Below, piece by piece: positions 1-8,488 of a DNA stretch of 45,607 nucleotides. The position numbers were made by a program, and so were the translations under genes. Each line of letters begins with the position of its first letter. The stretch's first letter is position 1. Below the pieces are notes generated by a model that had not been told where the DNA came from, did not search any database, and saw nothing but the letters and a program-made list of their open reading frames with translations. The DNA lies in contig NZ_QVMG01000009.1 in NCBI RefSeq assembly GCF_010500925.1, positions 1-45,607 of the forward strand, read 5' to 3'. The DNA is from Parabacteroides sp. 52. Lineage in GTDB: Bacteria > Bacteroidota > Bacteroidia > Bacteroidales > Tannerellaceae.

Positions 1-3000
1 TGGGTTCTCAAGGCATCCGTCAGGTAGTCTGCCAGTTTTGCACTTGACAGGCTAGTATTATCTGTACAGAATTCCACATCATCGGTGGTATTCGCTTCGA
101 TTGTTGCTTTCGGGTAGACTTTCACCTTCACCTCTTGCGGGATGGATTCGTCACAGATACCCTGGGCTGATACGTAGTAGGTATATTCTACATAACCGGT
201 AAAGCTTGTAGCCGTCAATGACGGAGCTGTAACAGTCTGAGTAAGGACCCCAGTCGTGTTACTGGCTAAGAGAGTTCCTCCTACCTGTGCATCGTACAAT
301 CTGTATGTATAGTCACCTGTACCCTTTTCACCGGTGGTGCCCGTAACGGTCACTGTCAGTGTGGCTGGATCTCCGGCAACTTCTTCTACATCCGGAGCAG
401 ATACGGTTCCCAAAGCAATAGGGGCATACTTGATTGCATACACTTCAATCTTTGTCGAATTCAATGAGAAGTTATAAGCATTCTTCGCCCATACAAACAC
501 ATCATGCTTTGTTCCCGGAGCTAATGCTGTAGACAGAGAAATCGTTTGGGTAAACGCTGTAGCGGTAGATGAGTTATCTGTTTCACTCCAGTAGAATGTT
601 TCATTATGCGTATAGTCAGTCATATTATCAATCAGACTCATCAGGTCTAAGGTAGCGTTTGCGCCACAATCGTTGATTGTTTCTACTGCTTTCTTCAACT
701 CCACTTTCACCGGACGATCCGTAACAGTAACTGTCTGAGCTGTGCTTTCCAGTGCTCCACATAAACCATCCGTATTACCGCTGGCATCATTCACAATCTT
801 CACAGTGAAAGACAAACCGGAAACAACATCAGTGGATGTTGCCTGATAGGTCTTGGTGGCTGTATTTGTCGCAGCATCCAACGCAGTACCATTTTTATAG
901 AACTGATAGAATGTACCCTTGCTTCCGGAAGTCTTGGCTCCACTGGCTGTCAGGGTAATATTATCTCCTACCACAACAGAAGTCGGAGCTGCAGTAAGAC
1001 CTGCACTTACAGAGGTATTCACTACCACCTTCAATTCCTCTTCTGTAGAATAAGTGTCTGCTGCATTCTTCGATTTAACGAAGAAGGAACCGGCCGAAGT
1101 GATCGGACAAGGACTTCCTGCATTTACTTCTGTCAGACCTCCGCCTGCACCTGCAGTAGGTGCATACCAATAAGTAACACCTGTTGTCGATTTATCACTA
1201 CTGATTGCATCCCAAAGAGTCAATCCGCCAGAAACAGCGTCACAGAATACATAATCCGATGCAGAACCGACAAATGTCACAGCCGGAGGAGCTGCTACAA
1301 CAGAAACGGTAGCGGCGTTTGAGCTTGTGTTATCACAAAGTCCTGTAGAATTTCCAGCACTATTCATAACCATCACCGTATAAGTTCCAGCATCTGTTAA
1401 TGCAACCGATGGTATAGTCCAAGTGTTTGTAGTAGTCTCGTGAACTTTAGTTCCACCTTTATGCCAATGATAAAGGGCACCGGCCGGAGCGTTCACTGCA
1501 GTTGCTGTCAGTACTAACTGATCGCCGACAGTCAACGTAGTAGATGTACCAATAGTTACTTCTACTTTTTGACTTATCGTAATTACAATTTCTTTTGCTG
1601 TTGCTTCAACACCACCCTGGTTGCTGGCTTGTACATATACCTTTCCAGAAGATGTAAAAGCATGAGATCCTGTAATTTCGGAGCTACAAGCTGCATCCGA
1701 ATAGAACTTCACATCCGTATGATTTGAATTCTTAGATACAGTTATATCAGAAACCTGGAATGTATAGTTTCCACAACTAGGTATTTCTGTTGGTGACAAT
1801 GTATAGATCAATGAAGGATAAACGGTATATGGAAGATCAACTTCTCCGTATATATTACCACCATAGGTTACTTTTACCTTTTGATTGACTGTTGCACCTG
1901 CTGCTACATCATAGTCGACATGACTTGGAGTGACATCTGTGCTGCTTGCATCAGCGCCCCAGTTGGCTCCGTCGAAGAACGAACCTGTCACACCGGTACT
2001 GGTGATTGAAAGCGTCTTCGTTTCATCCGCAAACATGGTCAAAGCATCAGAAGTTACAAACAGGGCATCTATAGCCGTATTACCGGCAGCTACATCCTGT
2101 AGAGTACCACCACTAAATCCTCCCAGAGTAATAGCCTTGGCAACTAACGATTTATAAGGGGTTGCGCTTTCTGCACCACCGAGATACTGCACCGGAATTG
2201 TATAGGTTACTTCATCCCCTACAGCCGAATAAGCCGCAGTAGCAAGTGGAAGTTTAACGGTACGCAATTTTGTTCCCGCATCCACTGCATCATCCGAAAC
2301 AGTCAATGTAGATCCGGTATAATCCCAGGCAAACGTACCTGTACTAAGCACCTGAAGATAATCCGGAAGTACCAATTCCAAACGGTCTGTCGTTTTCAAT
2401 ACTGCTCCTGTTTTGAGTTTGCTTAGTTTCACCTTTACGATAAGTTCGCGATCTTTTGTCTGATCAGAGAAGGCAGTCCGTTCAGGTGTCATACTCAATT
2501 CGAAGCCATACGGCAGATCCAGCTCCGGATACATCTCTTTCGAAACGATACCTGATTTTTTCACGTCTCCGGCATTCTTTCCGGTAGCCTTTACCTCTCC
2601 GAGGAATGAAATACCACTTAATAGAGTGGCAGAGCCAATCTTATAAGTAATCTTAATTTCTGCTGTTCGTGGGTTCGCCGATCCTTTCGTTTCATAACCT
2701 GGGAATTCCAAGTCACCTGAAATATTTAACACCTTACGAACATCAAACACAAAGCCATCCGTAATCGGGTCAAACACAGATTGGTCTGATAGTTGATAAT
2801 CATTTCCTCCATAAGAGACTACTGCACTCTGGAATTCCTGTCCCGCCGGAACAACAATATCCATCACCAAGTTCTTAAGAGATCCCTGGCTCGCTTCCGA
2901 GCTGACGGTGGCTGTCAATGTATAAGTATCATTTTCTTTAAAGATTGTCTTACTTACATTCAACTCCCCATCTACGCGGTTTTCCAATAAAGACAAAGTA

Positions 3001-6000
3001 ATAGTACCTACCCGTCCACGGTTACCATCCAAAGAGGTATCGGTAATAGTTTTTGAGGTAGGATCCAATGAACCTGCCCAACCGGAAAGAGTATGAATCT
3101 TCACATCCTCACTGCCTGTTCCTGTATACTGTACTTTAACGACAACATCTTGCGTTTTGGCAGCATCGATAGAAGAAGCAACCTTTATATAATTACCATT
3201 TACGATCAACGGGTTTCCACCCTTATCCTCTGCACTAACAATCGTCAGTGAACCTTCCAGATACAACCAGGTATCTTTAATGGCTGACGGACTGGAGTTA
3301 TTGACTGTTATATTGATATCAGTTGGCTGCGCCTTATCGTCAATCAACAATTGGCTGAGCTGCACAGTAGAAACCGAATAACCGGCGTAAGAAAGTTTTA
3401 GCGTACGACTAGTGGTATAAGGCACAGATGTTCTGGGAGATACACCATCAATATCAAGTATCAAATTACGATTCCCTTCCGGAGAGAACGTAGATGCTTT
3501 CACATCAAACTCAATAATATGACACCAAGAGTCATCCGGATAGGCCCAGCCACCTGCTCCGAATAATTTGGATATATCGACTGTATAAACATCGTTGTCT
3601 TTATCCAGATCAGCCTTCGAAGACGGCAATGAGACCGGTGTTAACGCCCATGAATCATGCTTTGTTCTGGCAGCCGGATATAACTTTATATTCTCCAATG
3701 TATATCCTTTAGGCACCGTAATCGTTCCCTTTGTCAAATAGACTACCGAGCGGATCTCATTGGGGAAAAAGGGCGAAGGTAGAGTATATTCATTGCTATT
3801 TAGCCTAAGCGATACCTTTTGCGTCAATGTTGAATTGTTAAAAGAATATGACTCGGCATTTGTATGATATGCTTTAAGATTGATCTGGTAAGTAGAAATA
3901 GAAAGTGTCTCAATGCTATTCCCACTCAATGAACTGGTATTAGCCCAAGGATCAACCGAATTATCTCCAATCTTTGCTTCTGAGGTGATATGAGATGTTC
4001 TATTTGCGGCTACATTGACCGTAAAAGGAATTTTCACCTCAATCTCATCACCCGCCTGCAAATCATTTACAATCGGATAAACAATATAACCTTTATAACC
4101 TGAATTTGCTTTAAAGTCGATAGCTCCTGAAGCAATGGGGGTTGCTCCTCGTGTGACTTTAATTGTTCCAGCAGACAGGTTTAGATTTCCATTCGTATTT
4201 AAAAGAGTAAAATTATCATTCTGTACCGGGAAGTAAAGAGATTTGCTTCCGGCAGTAATTGAACCGGTTAGAATCTTCGCCTTCCAGATCATACTACCCT
4301 TGTCATCATTCATATAAATGGAATGATCCGGAGATGTCGCTGGTTCATTGGGGAATTTAGCCTCAAAACATAAGGCGTCTGACGTTTTCGGCTCCAAACC
4401 AATACAGTCTGCATCTCTTTTTACTTCAAAGCTTGTCAATTCCACATCAACCGGACTTACCCTGTAATAGACAGCTTGCGTAACACGGGATAAAGGAGGC
4501 AACTCTACCTTCTGATCTGTAGCATCTATACCATAATAAAGGAACCATCGAATAGCCCCGTCGGTATTCACAGACAAAGCGCCGTTTGCAACCTCATACT
4601 TACATTGAATTGTTCGGCTTTTTGTTGTTTCATCCCCTAGATTAATATCATACACATATTTCCCATTAGAAATATCCGATTTTGAGGTGTTCAAGGTGAT
4701 TCCTCCCGCCTCATCTTTTATCTGCATATCTGTGATAGTTATCCAGGCAGGAGCCTCTATATGCAAAGAGCCTGTCAATTTGATTGTACTCGACAAAGTT
4801 CCCGGATTAAAGGGTAATTCGAAAGTCTTTTCGATTGGATTCGTTCCTACTCTATCCTTTTCGTTAAAGGTTAAACTAACCGGTTTTTCGAAAAATTTCG
4901 GAACAAAAAAGGTCGCCGAATAGTATTCCTTATAATCCATGTTTCCATCTCCACCACTGCTGTTTTTAACCTCTATTATATTGGCTGTAAAACGTTCCAA
5001 AAAGAATTCAGGAGAAGTCTGAACATAATCTTGTTTGAGTAATTCAGTCCAGTCTGCTGCATTTGAGTTCAAATTGCCATGGTAATAAGGCACATAGAAC
5101 GTTATCGTTTCGTTCTTTGCAATAGCATCGTTTACAACAACCTGTACCCTGCGTTTCCATTTTCCGACAGCAGAACTCGGGATAGCCATCCAAGTAAATG
5201 GATAGTCCTCATAAGCCGTAGCTTTTGACACCTCTTTCAAACTACCCGATCCAATCTTGTAATACACTTTATCTCCTGTCAGGAAATAACCTAACATGTT
5301 TCTTACATAAAAATGTGTTTTCGTATAAACGGCTCTATCCCCTACATTTAAAAAAGTAACCTTGGCATACTGCAATTTACCATCCCAGGCAGCCCAATTT
5401 CCTGTTCCAAAGACAGGCTCTTCATTCATCAGATCGGCCTTCACATAAGACAGACTCTGATAGCGCATATTCGGAATACCTGTTTCGCCGGGAATAACAA
5501 ATACCTGATCTGTAACCGAAGCTACTTGTCCACAAGTAGAAGTAACAGATGCCTTAATAGAACGCGATCCGCCCATTAATGGGTGGATGGATTTAAAAGA
5601 AAGTTTCCTTACACTTGAAGTAAACTCTTCGTCAGATAATGTAATTGTATATACATTATTATTAGGAGTAATTGCTGGTAAATCAGTTCCATCTAACTTA
5701 AATTCAGCCAGAGTAAATGTGTCATCGGCTGTCAATTTAATCGTCAGTCCTTTGGTTTTTCCTCCGATAGAAGAGAGTTCAAGGCTCTGAGTAACCCCCG
5801 CCACAAAATCTGCTCCTACAAGATTCTCAAAGGAGCCGGTTATAACCGGATTTTTAACCTTTACATCAACTGCTTTCTCCACATCATCTACTGTCGATAG
5901 AGATGCGTCCAATACCTTTACTTTGATCTGGTCAAAATTCGCATCCTTTACGGCAGCTTCACAAGCAGCCCAAATGGGTAACTGCACATTGACCACAGCA

Positions 6001-6380
6001 TCTTGTAAAAGACCACCCGTTACCGGAATTGTGATCACCGTTCCACCCGATGACAACACACCATTTCCATAGGTAGCGTCATTAGAACCGATCGGATTTA
6101 AGATGGCCGGATCATTTGTTTTGATTCCAGTTGGAAGTGTGATTTGAATTGCTGCTCCCGGCACAGCCGATTTAGCCACAAAATAAATCTCTAAGTTCTT
6201 CCCTTCATCCAGATTGTTCCGATAAAGTTCATCGGCACTGACAGGTTGCCAATCTAATACCTGTCCCCAACTACTCGCCGTACCTATAAATACAGCCAGT
6301 AGCATTACACACCAAAGTCGCCAACGACTATGCGTCGTTCGCAACCTTTTACTTTCTTGTAAAGTGTCTACTTGTTTCAT
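1..6380 (-). CDS. Giant secreted surface protein with Ig/PKD-like repeats (3' end outside window)
   Basis: The minus strand is open from ATG at 6380 to the window edge, about 2,126 codons without a stop; frame was checked at several points down to base 3. The N-terminus has a long charged n-region (residues 1-23), a hydrophobic core (about 24-35) and a cleavage-like SSWGQ near 36-40, so export is expected. The first roughly 1,550 residues look like a chain of beta-rich modules of low complexity (many T, S, V, G). From about residue 1,600 on, Ig/PKD-like modules recur, each beginning with a phrase like LTVGDQLVLTAT or VVVGDNITLTASG and ending near a GLC or ICD cysteine. Such modules are common in Bacteroidetes adhesins and type IX secretion substrates. 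Whether a C-terminal sorting domain exists cannot be seen because that end is missing. The ligand is unknown. It is divergent from the AraC gene across a 427-bp gap, and I find no TAnnTTTG box reading toward it there. Confidence 0.85.
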   Translation of the reverse strand, partial: MKQVDTLQESKRLRTTHSRWRLWCVMLLAVFIGTASSWGQVLDWQPVSADELYRNNLDEGKNLEIYFVAKSAVPGAAIQITLPTGIKTNDPAILNPIGSNDATYGNGVLSSGGTVITIPVTGGLLQDAVVNVQLPIWAACEAAVKDANFDQIKVKVLDASLSTVDDVEKAVDVKVKNPVITGSFENLVGADFVAGVTQSLELSSIGGKTKGLTIKLTADDTFTLAEFKLDGTDLPAITPNNNVYTITLSDEEFTSSVRKLSFKSIHPLMGGSRSIKASVTSTCGQVASVTDQVFVIPGETGIPNMRYQSLSYVKADLMNEEPVFGTGNWAAWDGKLQYAKVTFLNVGDRAVYTKTHFYVRNMLGYFLTGDKVYYKIGSGSLKEVSKATAYEDYPFTWMAIPSSAVGKWKRRVQVVVNDAIAKNETITFYVPYYHGNLNSNAADWTELLKQDYVQTSPEFFLERFTANIIEVKNSSGGDGNMDYKEYYSATFFVPKFFEKPVSLTFNEKDRVGTNPIEKTFELPFNPGTLSSTIKLTGSLHIEAPAWITITDMQIKDEAGGITLNTSKSDISNGKYVYDINLGDETTKSRTIQCKYEVANGALSVNTDGAIRWFLYYGIDATDQKVELPPLSRVTQAVYYRVSPVDVELTSFEVKRDADCIGLEPKTSDALCFEAKFPNEPATSPDHSIYMNDDKGSMIWKAKILTGSITAGSKSLYFPVQNDNFTLLNTNGNLNLSAGTIKVTRGATPIASGAIDFKANSGYKGYIVYPIVNDLQAGDEIEVKIPFTVNVAANRTSHITSEAKIGDNSVDPWANTSSLSGNSIETLSISTYQINLKAYHTNAESYSFNNSTLTQKVSLRLNSNEYTLPSPFFPNEIRSVVYLTKGTITVPKGYTLENIKLYPAARTKHDSWALTPVSLPSSKADLDKDNDVYTVDISKLFGAGGWAYPDDSWCHIIEFDVKASTFSPEGNRNLILDIDGVSPRTSVPYTTSRTLKLSYAGYSVSTVQLSQLLIDDKAQPTDINITVNNSSPSAIKDTWLYLEGSLTIVSAEDKGGNPLIVNGNYIKVASSIDAAKTQDVVVKVQYTGTGSEDVKIHTLSGWAGSLDPTSKTITDTSLDGNRGRVGTITLSLLENRVDGELNVSKTIFKENDTYTLTATVSSEASQGSLKNLVMDIVVPAGQEFQSAVVSYGGNDYQLSDQSVFDPITDGFVFDVRKVLNISGDLEFPGYETKGSANPRTAEIKITYKIGSATLLSGISFLGEVKATGKNAGDVKKSGIVSKEMYPELDLPYGFELSMTPERTAFSDQTKDRELIVKVKLSKLKTGAVLKTTDRLELVLPDYLQVLSTGTFAWDYTGSTLTVSDDAVDAGTKLRTVKLPLATAAYSAVGDEVTYTIPVQYLGGAESATPYKSLVAKAITLGGFSGGTLQDVAAGNTAIDALFVTSDALTMFADETKTLSITSTGVTGSFFDGANWGADASSTDVTPSHVDYDVAAGATVNQKVKVTYGGNIYGEVDLPYTVYPSLIYTLSPTEIPSCGNYTFQVSDITVSKNSNHTDVKFYSDAACSSEITGSHAFTSSGKVYVQASNQGGVEATAKEIVITISQKVEVTIGTSTTLTVGDQLVLTATAVNAPAGALYHWHKGGTKVHETTTNTWTIPSVALTDAGTYTVMVMNSAGNSTGLCDNTSSNAATVSVVAAPPAVTFVGSASDYVFCDAVSGGLTLWDAISSDKSTTGVTYWYAPTAGAGGGLTEVNAGSPCPITSAGSFFVKSKNAADTYSTEEELKVVVNTSVSAGLTAAPTSVVVGDNITLTASGAKTSGSKGTFYQFYKNGTALDAATNTATKTYQATSTDVVSGLSFTVKIVNDASGNTDGLCGALESTAQTVTVTDRPVKVELKKAVETINDCGANATLDLMSLIDNMTDYTHNETFYWSETDNSSTATAFTQTISLSTALAPGTKHDVFVWAKNAYNFSLNSTKIEVYAIKYAPIALGTVSAPDVEEVAGDPATLTVTVTGTTGEKGTGDYTYRLYDAQVGGTLLASNTTGVLTQTVTAPSLTATSFTGYVEYTYYVSAQGICDESIPQEVKVKVYPKATIEANTTDDVEFCTDNTSLSSAKLADYLTDALRT

Positions 6381-6543
6381 ACGATTAATTAATAATTATT
6401 AGTAAAAAAATAGTTTGTTAATTCTTGTATCTTTTCCTCTTTTTTAGCGGTTTTTCAGAATTCTCGTTTTTTTCATTATTTCAGTACTCTTTTTTTTGCA
6501 ACGGTTATTTTATTAATAGTCAGCGTATTACAGAAACGACCGT

Positions 6544-6575
6544 CGTTCCGTCACTTACGAAGAGACGGAACGGCT
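6544..6575. repeat. Left copy of an inverted repeat bracketing the AraC-type gene
   Basis: 6544-6552 (cgttccgtc) and 6564-6572 (gacggaacg) form a perfect 9-bp stem with an 11-nt loop. The reverse complement of 6550-6575 is identical over 26 nt to 7769-7794, and three of the next bases also match after one mismatch. It could be a recombination site, a transcription terminator or one member of a dispersed palindrome family. The sequence alone does not decide between these. Confidence 0.75.
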
Positions 6576-6616
6576 CATCGCGAGGGGTGTTTTGTGTTGA
6601 TAAACAGAGGGTTGAC

Positions 6617-6645
6617 TAGTGCCTATTTTGCTTAAAAAGGCACTA
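6617..6645. other. 29-nt hairpin in leader of AraC-type gene
   Basis: The arms TAGTGCCTATTT and AAAAAGGCACTA pair over 12 positions with one mismatch and leave a 5-nt loop (TGCTT). It lies about 160 bp before the regulator start. No U-run follows on either strand, so a terminator is unlikely. An operator for a dimeric regulator or a leader RNA structure is possible. Confidence 0.45.
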
Positions 6646-6807
6646 AAAACGGATCCTGGAAACAGCTCTTTCGGAAAGGAAGGCGATTTTGAAAGGCAAA
6701 AAAGCCTCCGGGACTTCTCCCCATAAGGGAAGCAGAAAAACGAATTTCGCTTTTGAAACGAAAAAAAGGAAGCAAACAAAATGTAAACACTTAATTGATA
6801 AGATTCT

Positions 6808-7680
6808 ATGGAAAATATACTGTATATCCACGAACATCAGGCTTGTTTCAATTACAAGCAGGAAGCCAATCATTTTATTCAGGTAAAACATTGCCCGCCG
6901 GGCACCGAATGGATCAACACGGTGCAGACCACGGAGGTACTTATCATTCTTGAAGGGAATATGCATATTTCGTTCGATTTCGTGCTCAACAAAGAATTGA
7001 AAACAGGCGATATGCTTCTTTTGGCACCCGGCACACAGTTCAAGGCGGAGACGGAAAAAGGGGGGTCCGTACTTGTCTTATATGTGCCCGAAAGTGTGGG
7101 TTTGTGTAATTGTTTTTCATTGAAACAATTAAAGACGCTCGCGGTAGACAAACAGGATAAACCGGTCGTTTTGCAGACCAAACCTATCCTGCAAACATTC
7201 CTCCAGGGGCTGATGTTCAACCTGCAGGGCGGGCTTCGTTGTGCAGGTTATATGAAACTGAAATCCGAGGAATTTCTGATCTTGCTTCAGTCCTATTACA
7301 CAAAGGATGAGTTGGTTGCCTTCTTCTACCCGGTACTGCACGAGAGTTCGTCGTTCACCGATTTTATCTTAAAAAACTACCGACAGGTGAAGAAAGTGAA
7401 CGAGTTTGCCCAGCTTTATGCCTGCAGCTTGTCGAACTTCGACAAAAAGTTCAAAAAGGCCTTCGGCATCTCCGCCTATAAATGGATGAAAGGAAAGAAA
7501 ATGGAATTGATTTATCACGAAATCAATACGACCAACAAGCCCTTCGGGCAGATCGCCGAAGAACAAGGGTTCCTCTCTCTCTCCCAGTTTACGGATTTCT
7601 GTAAAAAGAACCTCGGTAACTCTCCCGGAAAGATCCGAAGGGGAGCATTGGGTCATTTGCAAAGTGAAACAGGGGAATGA
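6808..7680 (+). CDS. AraC-family transcriptional regulator
   Basis: This 290-residue protein has the two-part AraC layout. Residues about 20-95 look like a cupin-type sensor domain (beta strands with LIILEGNMHISF and GDMLLLAPGTQF). Residues about 195-275 form the double helix-turn-helix: a first HTH around VNEFAQLYACSLSNFDKKFK, a linker helix, then a second HTH ending in the family hallmark of GFLSLSQFTDFCKKNLGNSP. It should bind DNA as a cytoplasmic activator or repressor; the effector is unknown. It is divergent from the giant surface-protein gene and is the only regulator near it, so control of that gene is a reasonable inference. Inverted 26-nt repeats flank it on both sides (6550-6575, 7769-7794). 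No neighbour follows within 800 bp. I could not find a clean TAnnTTTG promoter for it. Confidence 0.9.
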   Translation: MENILYIHEHQACFNYKQEANHFIQVKHCPPGTEWINTVQTTEVLIILEGNMHISFDFVLNKELKTGDMLLLAPGTQFKAETEKGGSVLVLYVPESVGLCNCFSLKQLKTLAVDKQDKPVVLQTKPILQTFLQGLMFNLQGGLRCAGYMKLKSEEFLILLQSYYTKDELVAFFYPVLHESSSFTDFILKNYRQVKKVNEFAQLYACSLSNFDKKFKKAFGISAYKWMKGKKMELIYHEINTTNKPFGQIAEEQGFLSLSQFTDFCKKNLGNSPGKIRRGALGHLQSETGE

Positions 7681-7734
7681 TTATTTATGAATCTTATGAG
7701 AAGTATACAGAAGCGTTTTGAAGGAGAAATGCGC

Positions 7735-7742
7735 TATATTTG
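7735..7742 (+). promoter_or_regulatory. Possible -7 box reading out of the IR-bracketed segment
   Basis: TATATTTG matches the Bacteroidetes -7 consensus TAnnTTTG. It lies just inside the right inverted repeat and points right, away from the regulator. A TTTG lies 14 bp upstream, closer than the usual 19-20 bp, so this is weak. No gene follows in this direction until 8489. If the segment inverted, the box would point at the surface-protein gene. Confidence 0.35.
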
Positions 7743-7768
7743 CCGCGTCAGTAGTATACAAAAAAAAC

Positions 7769-7797
7769 AGCCGTTCCGTCTCTTCGTAAGTGACAGA
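7769..7797. repeat. Right copy of the inverted repeat bracketing the AraC-type gene
   Basis: 7769-7794 is identical to the reverse complement of 6550-6575 (26 nt), with one mismatch and three further matches up to 7798. Unlike the left copy, its internal 9-bp palindrome is degraded (the right half reads GACAGAATC). The two copies enclose about 1.2 kb containing only the regulator. Confidence 0.75.
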
Positions 7798-7826
7798 ATC
7801 AGCTCTCCAACCCAATCGGCTGCGCA

Positions 7827-7834
7827 CAAAGATA
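7827..7834 (-). promoter_or_regulatory. Possible -7 box reading into the IR-bracketed segment
   Basis: On the minus strand the sequence is TATCTTTG, a match to TAnnTTTG. It sits just outside the right inverted repeat and points left, so in the present orientation a transcript would run antisense through the AraC-type gene. No convincing -33 element is visible. Confidence 0.35.
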
Positions 7835-7930
7835 ACAATTTTCAAGCAATTTCCTAATATATCCTTTGAATTTCTTAATTTGAGGAAGAGGGAACTAACG
7901 ATTAACGATGAGTGATTAACGATTAATGGT

Positions 7931-8005
7931 TAGTGATTAGTGATGAACGATGAATGAAGCGTGAAAGATTATAATTTACAATTTATAATTAACAATTAAT
8001 TATTA
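7931..8005. repeat. 75-nt dispersed repeat, copy 1
   Basis: Identical at 72 of 75 positions, in direct orientation, to 45472-45546. It starts with GATTAGT heptamer-like units, continues through a shared TGATGAACGATG...AAGCGTGAAAGATTATAATT segment and ends in an AT-rich AATTTATAATT/AACAATTAATTATT tail. The preceding 7893-7930 is also made of degenerate GATTAACG/GATTAGT units. Confidence 0.85.
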
Positions 8006-8214
8006 GTGCCGGTCAACACAGTTGGTATTTGGGTTATTTTCAATAAGATATTGATGTATATACAGGTCGCTTGCATATACAGGTGACTTATTTATCACTC
8101 AAAAAAAACTCTTATCTAATTGAGACTCATTTAAATCGCCAATACATCAACCGGTACTATCTGACAAAAAGTGACAACCCATTTCAGGATAAGTCAAATC
8201 TGCTGGAAAATAAA

Positions 8215-8346
8215 AGTGTCGATAATTGTCGACACTTGTGCTGATAATTGTCGGCAATTGTGTCGATATATATCGGCAATTGTGCTGACGGATATCGGCA
8301 ATTGTGCTGACGGATATCGGCAATTGTGCCGACAATCGTCAGCAAT
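8215..8346. repeat. Array of six 22-bp palindromic units (array 1)
   Basis: Six consecutive units of exactly 22 bp begin at 8215, 8237, 8259, 8281, 8303 and 8325. The common plan is TG-nnCGA/CTGA-n6-TCGGCAAT, and each unit is itself a dyad. The first unit has perfect 8-bp arms (AGTGTCGA/TCGACACT). Units 4 and 5 are identical; the others differ but mostly keep arm pairing through G-T or matched changes. The same 22-bp plan recurs at 26326-26413. Confidence 0.9.
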
Positions 8347-8451
8347 TGTATTTCCGGGCGAAAACAAAAGAGGTGTTACCCCTAAAAAGCTCCATACAAT
8401 ATATAAAAAGAAAAAAAAGGAGGGAAATATCAATTCTCAGATTAAAAGCAT

Positions 8452-8459
8452 TACTTTTG
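8452..8459 (+). promoter_or_regulatory. Promoter -7 box for the FKBP gene pair
   Basis: TACTTTTG matches TAnnTTTG and ends 29 bp before the ATG at 8489, giving a short leader. The -33 region has no TTG. The palindrome array lies about 105 bp upstream, so it is outside this transcript. Confidence 0.5.
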
Positions 8460-8488
8460 TGCCGCATAAACAGTTGAACAAGAAAAAA

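Larger units (their letters stand above)
6381..6807. other. Intergenic region between surface protein and araC-type gene
   Basis: This 427-bp gap separates two divergent genes. 6381-6543 is T-rich on the plus strand and holds no minus-strand TAnnTTTG box that could drive the surface protein. 6544-6575 holds a palindrome that is repeated in inverted orientation at 7769-7797. 6617-6645 holds a 12-bp hairpin with one mismatch. The remainder up to the regulator start has no credible ORF; the short ORFs that overlap it on both strands look like chance frames. Confidence 0.7.
7681..8488. other. 808-bp gene-free, repeat-rich region
   Basis: No credible gene lies here; the reading frame that extends upstream from the FKBP gene through it is an accident of the repeats. 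In order it contains a plus-strand -7-like box (7735-7742), the right inverted-repeat copy (7769-7797), a minus-strand -7-like box (7827-7834), a GATTAGT-rich repeat with AT-rich tail (about 7893-8005, copied near 45472), paired ATATACAGGT boxes (8058-8067, 8075-8084), and a six-unit array of 22-bp palindromes (8215-8346). The FKBP promoter follows at 8452. Confidence 0.75.

Noticed and set aside
6643..6966. Minus-strand ORFs overlapping the start of the AraC-type gene
   Set aside because: No homology, no start signal; shadows of the regulator and its leader.
8215..8346. CRISPR array
   Set aside because: Units are 22 bp with no spacers between them and no cas genes are nearby.
8171..8488. 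N-terminal extension of the FKBP gene read through the palindrome array
   Set aside because: It lies upstream of the -7 box at 8452, is encoded by repeats, and FKBP homology starts at ATG 8489.
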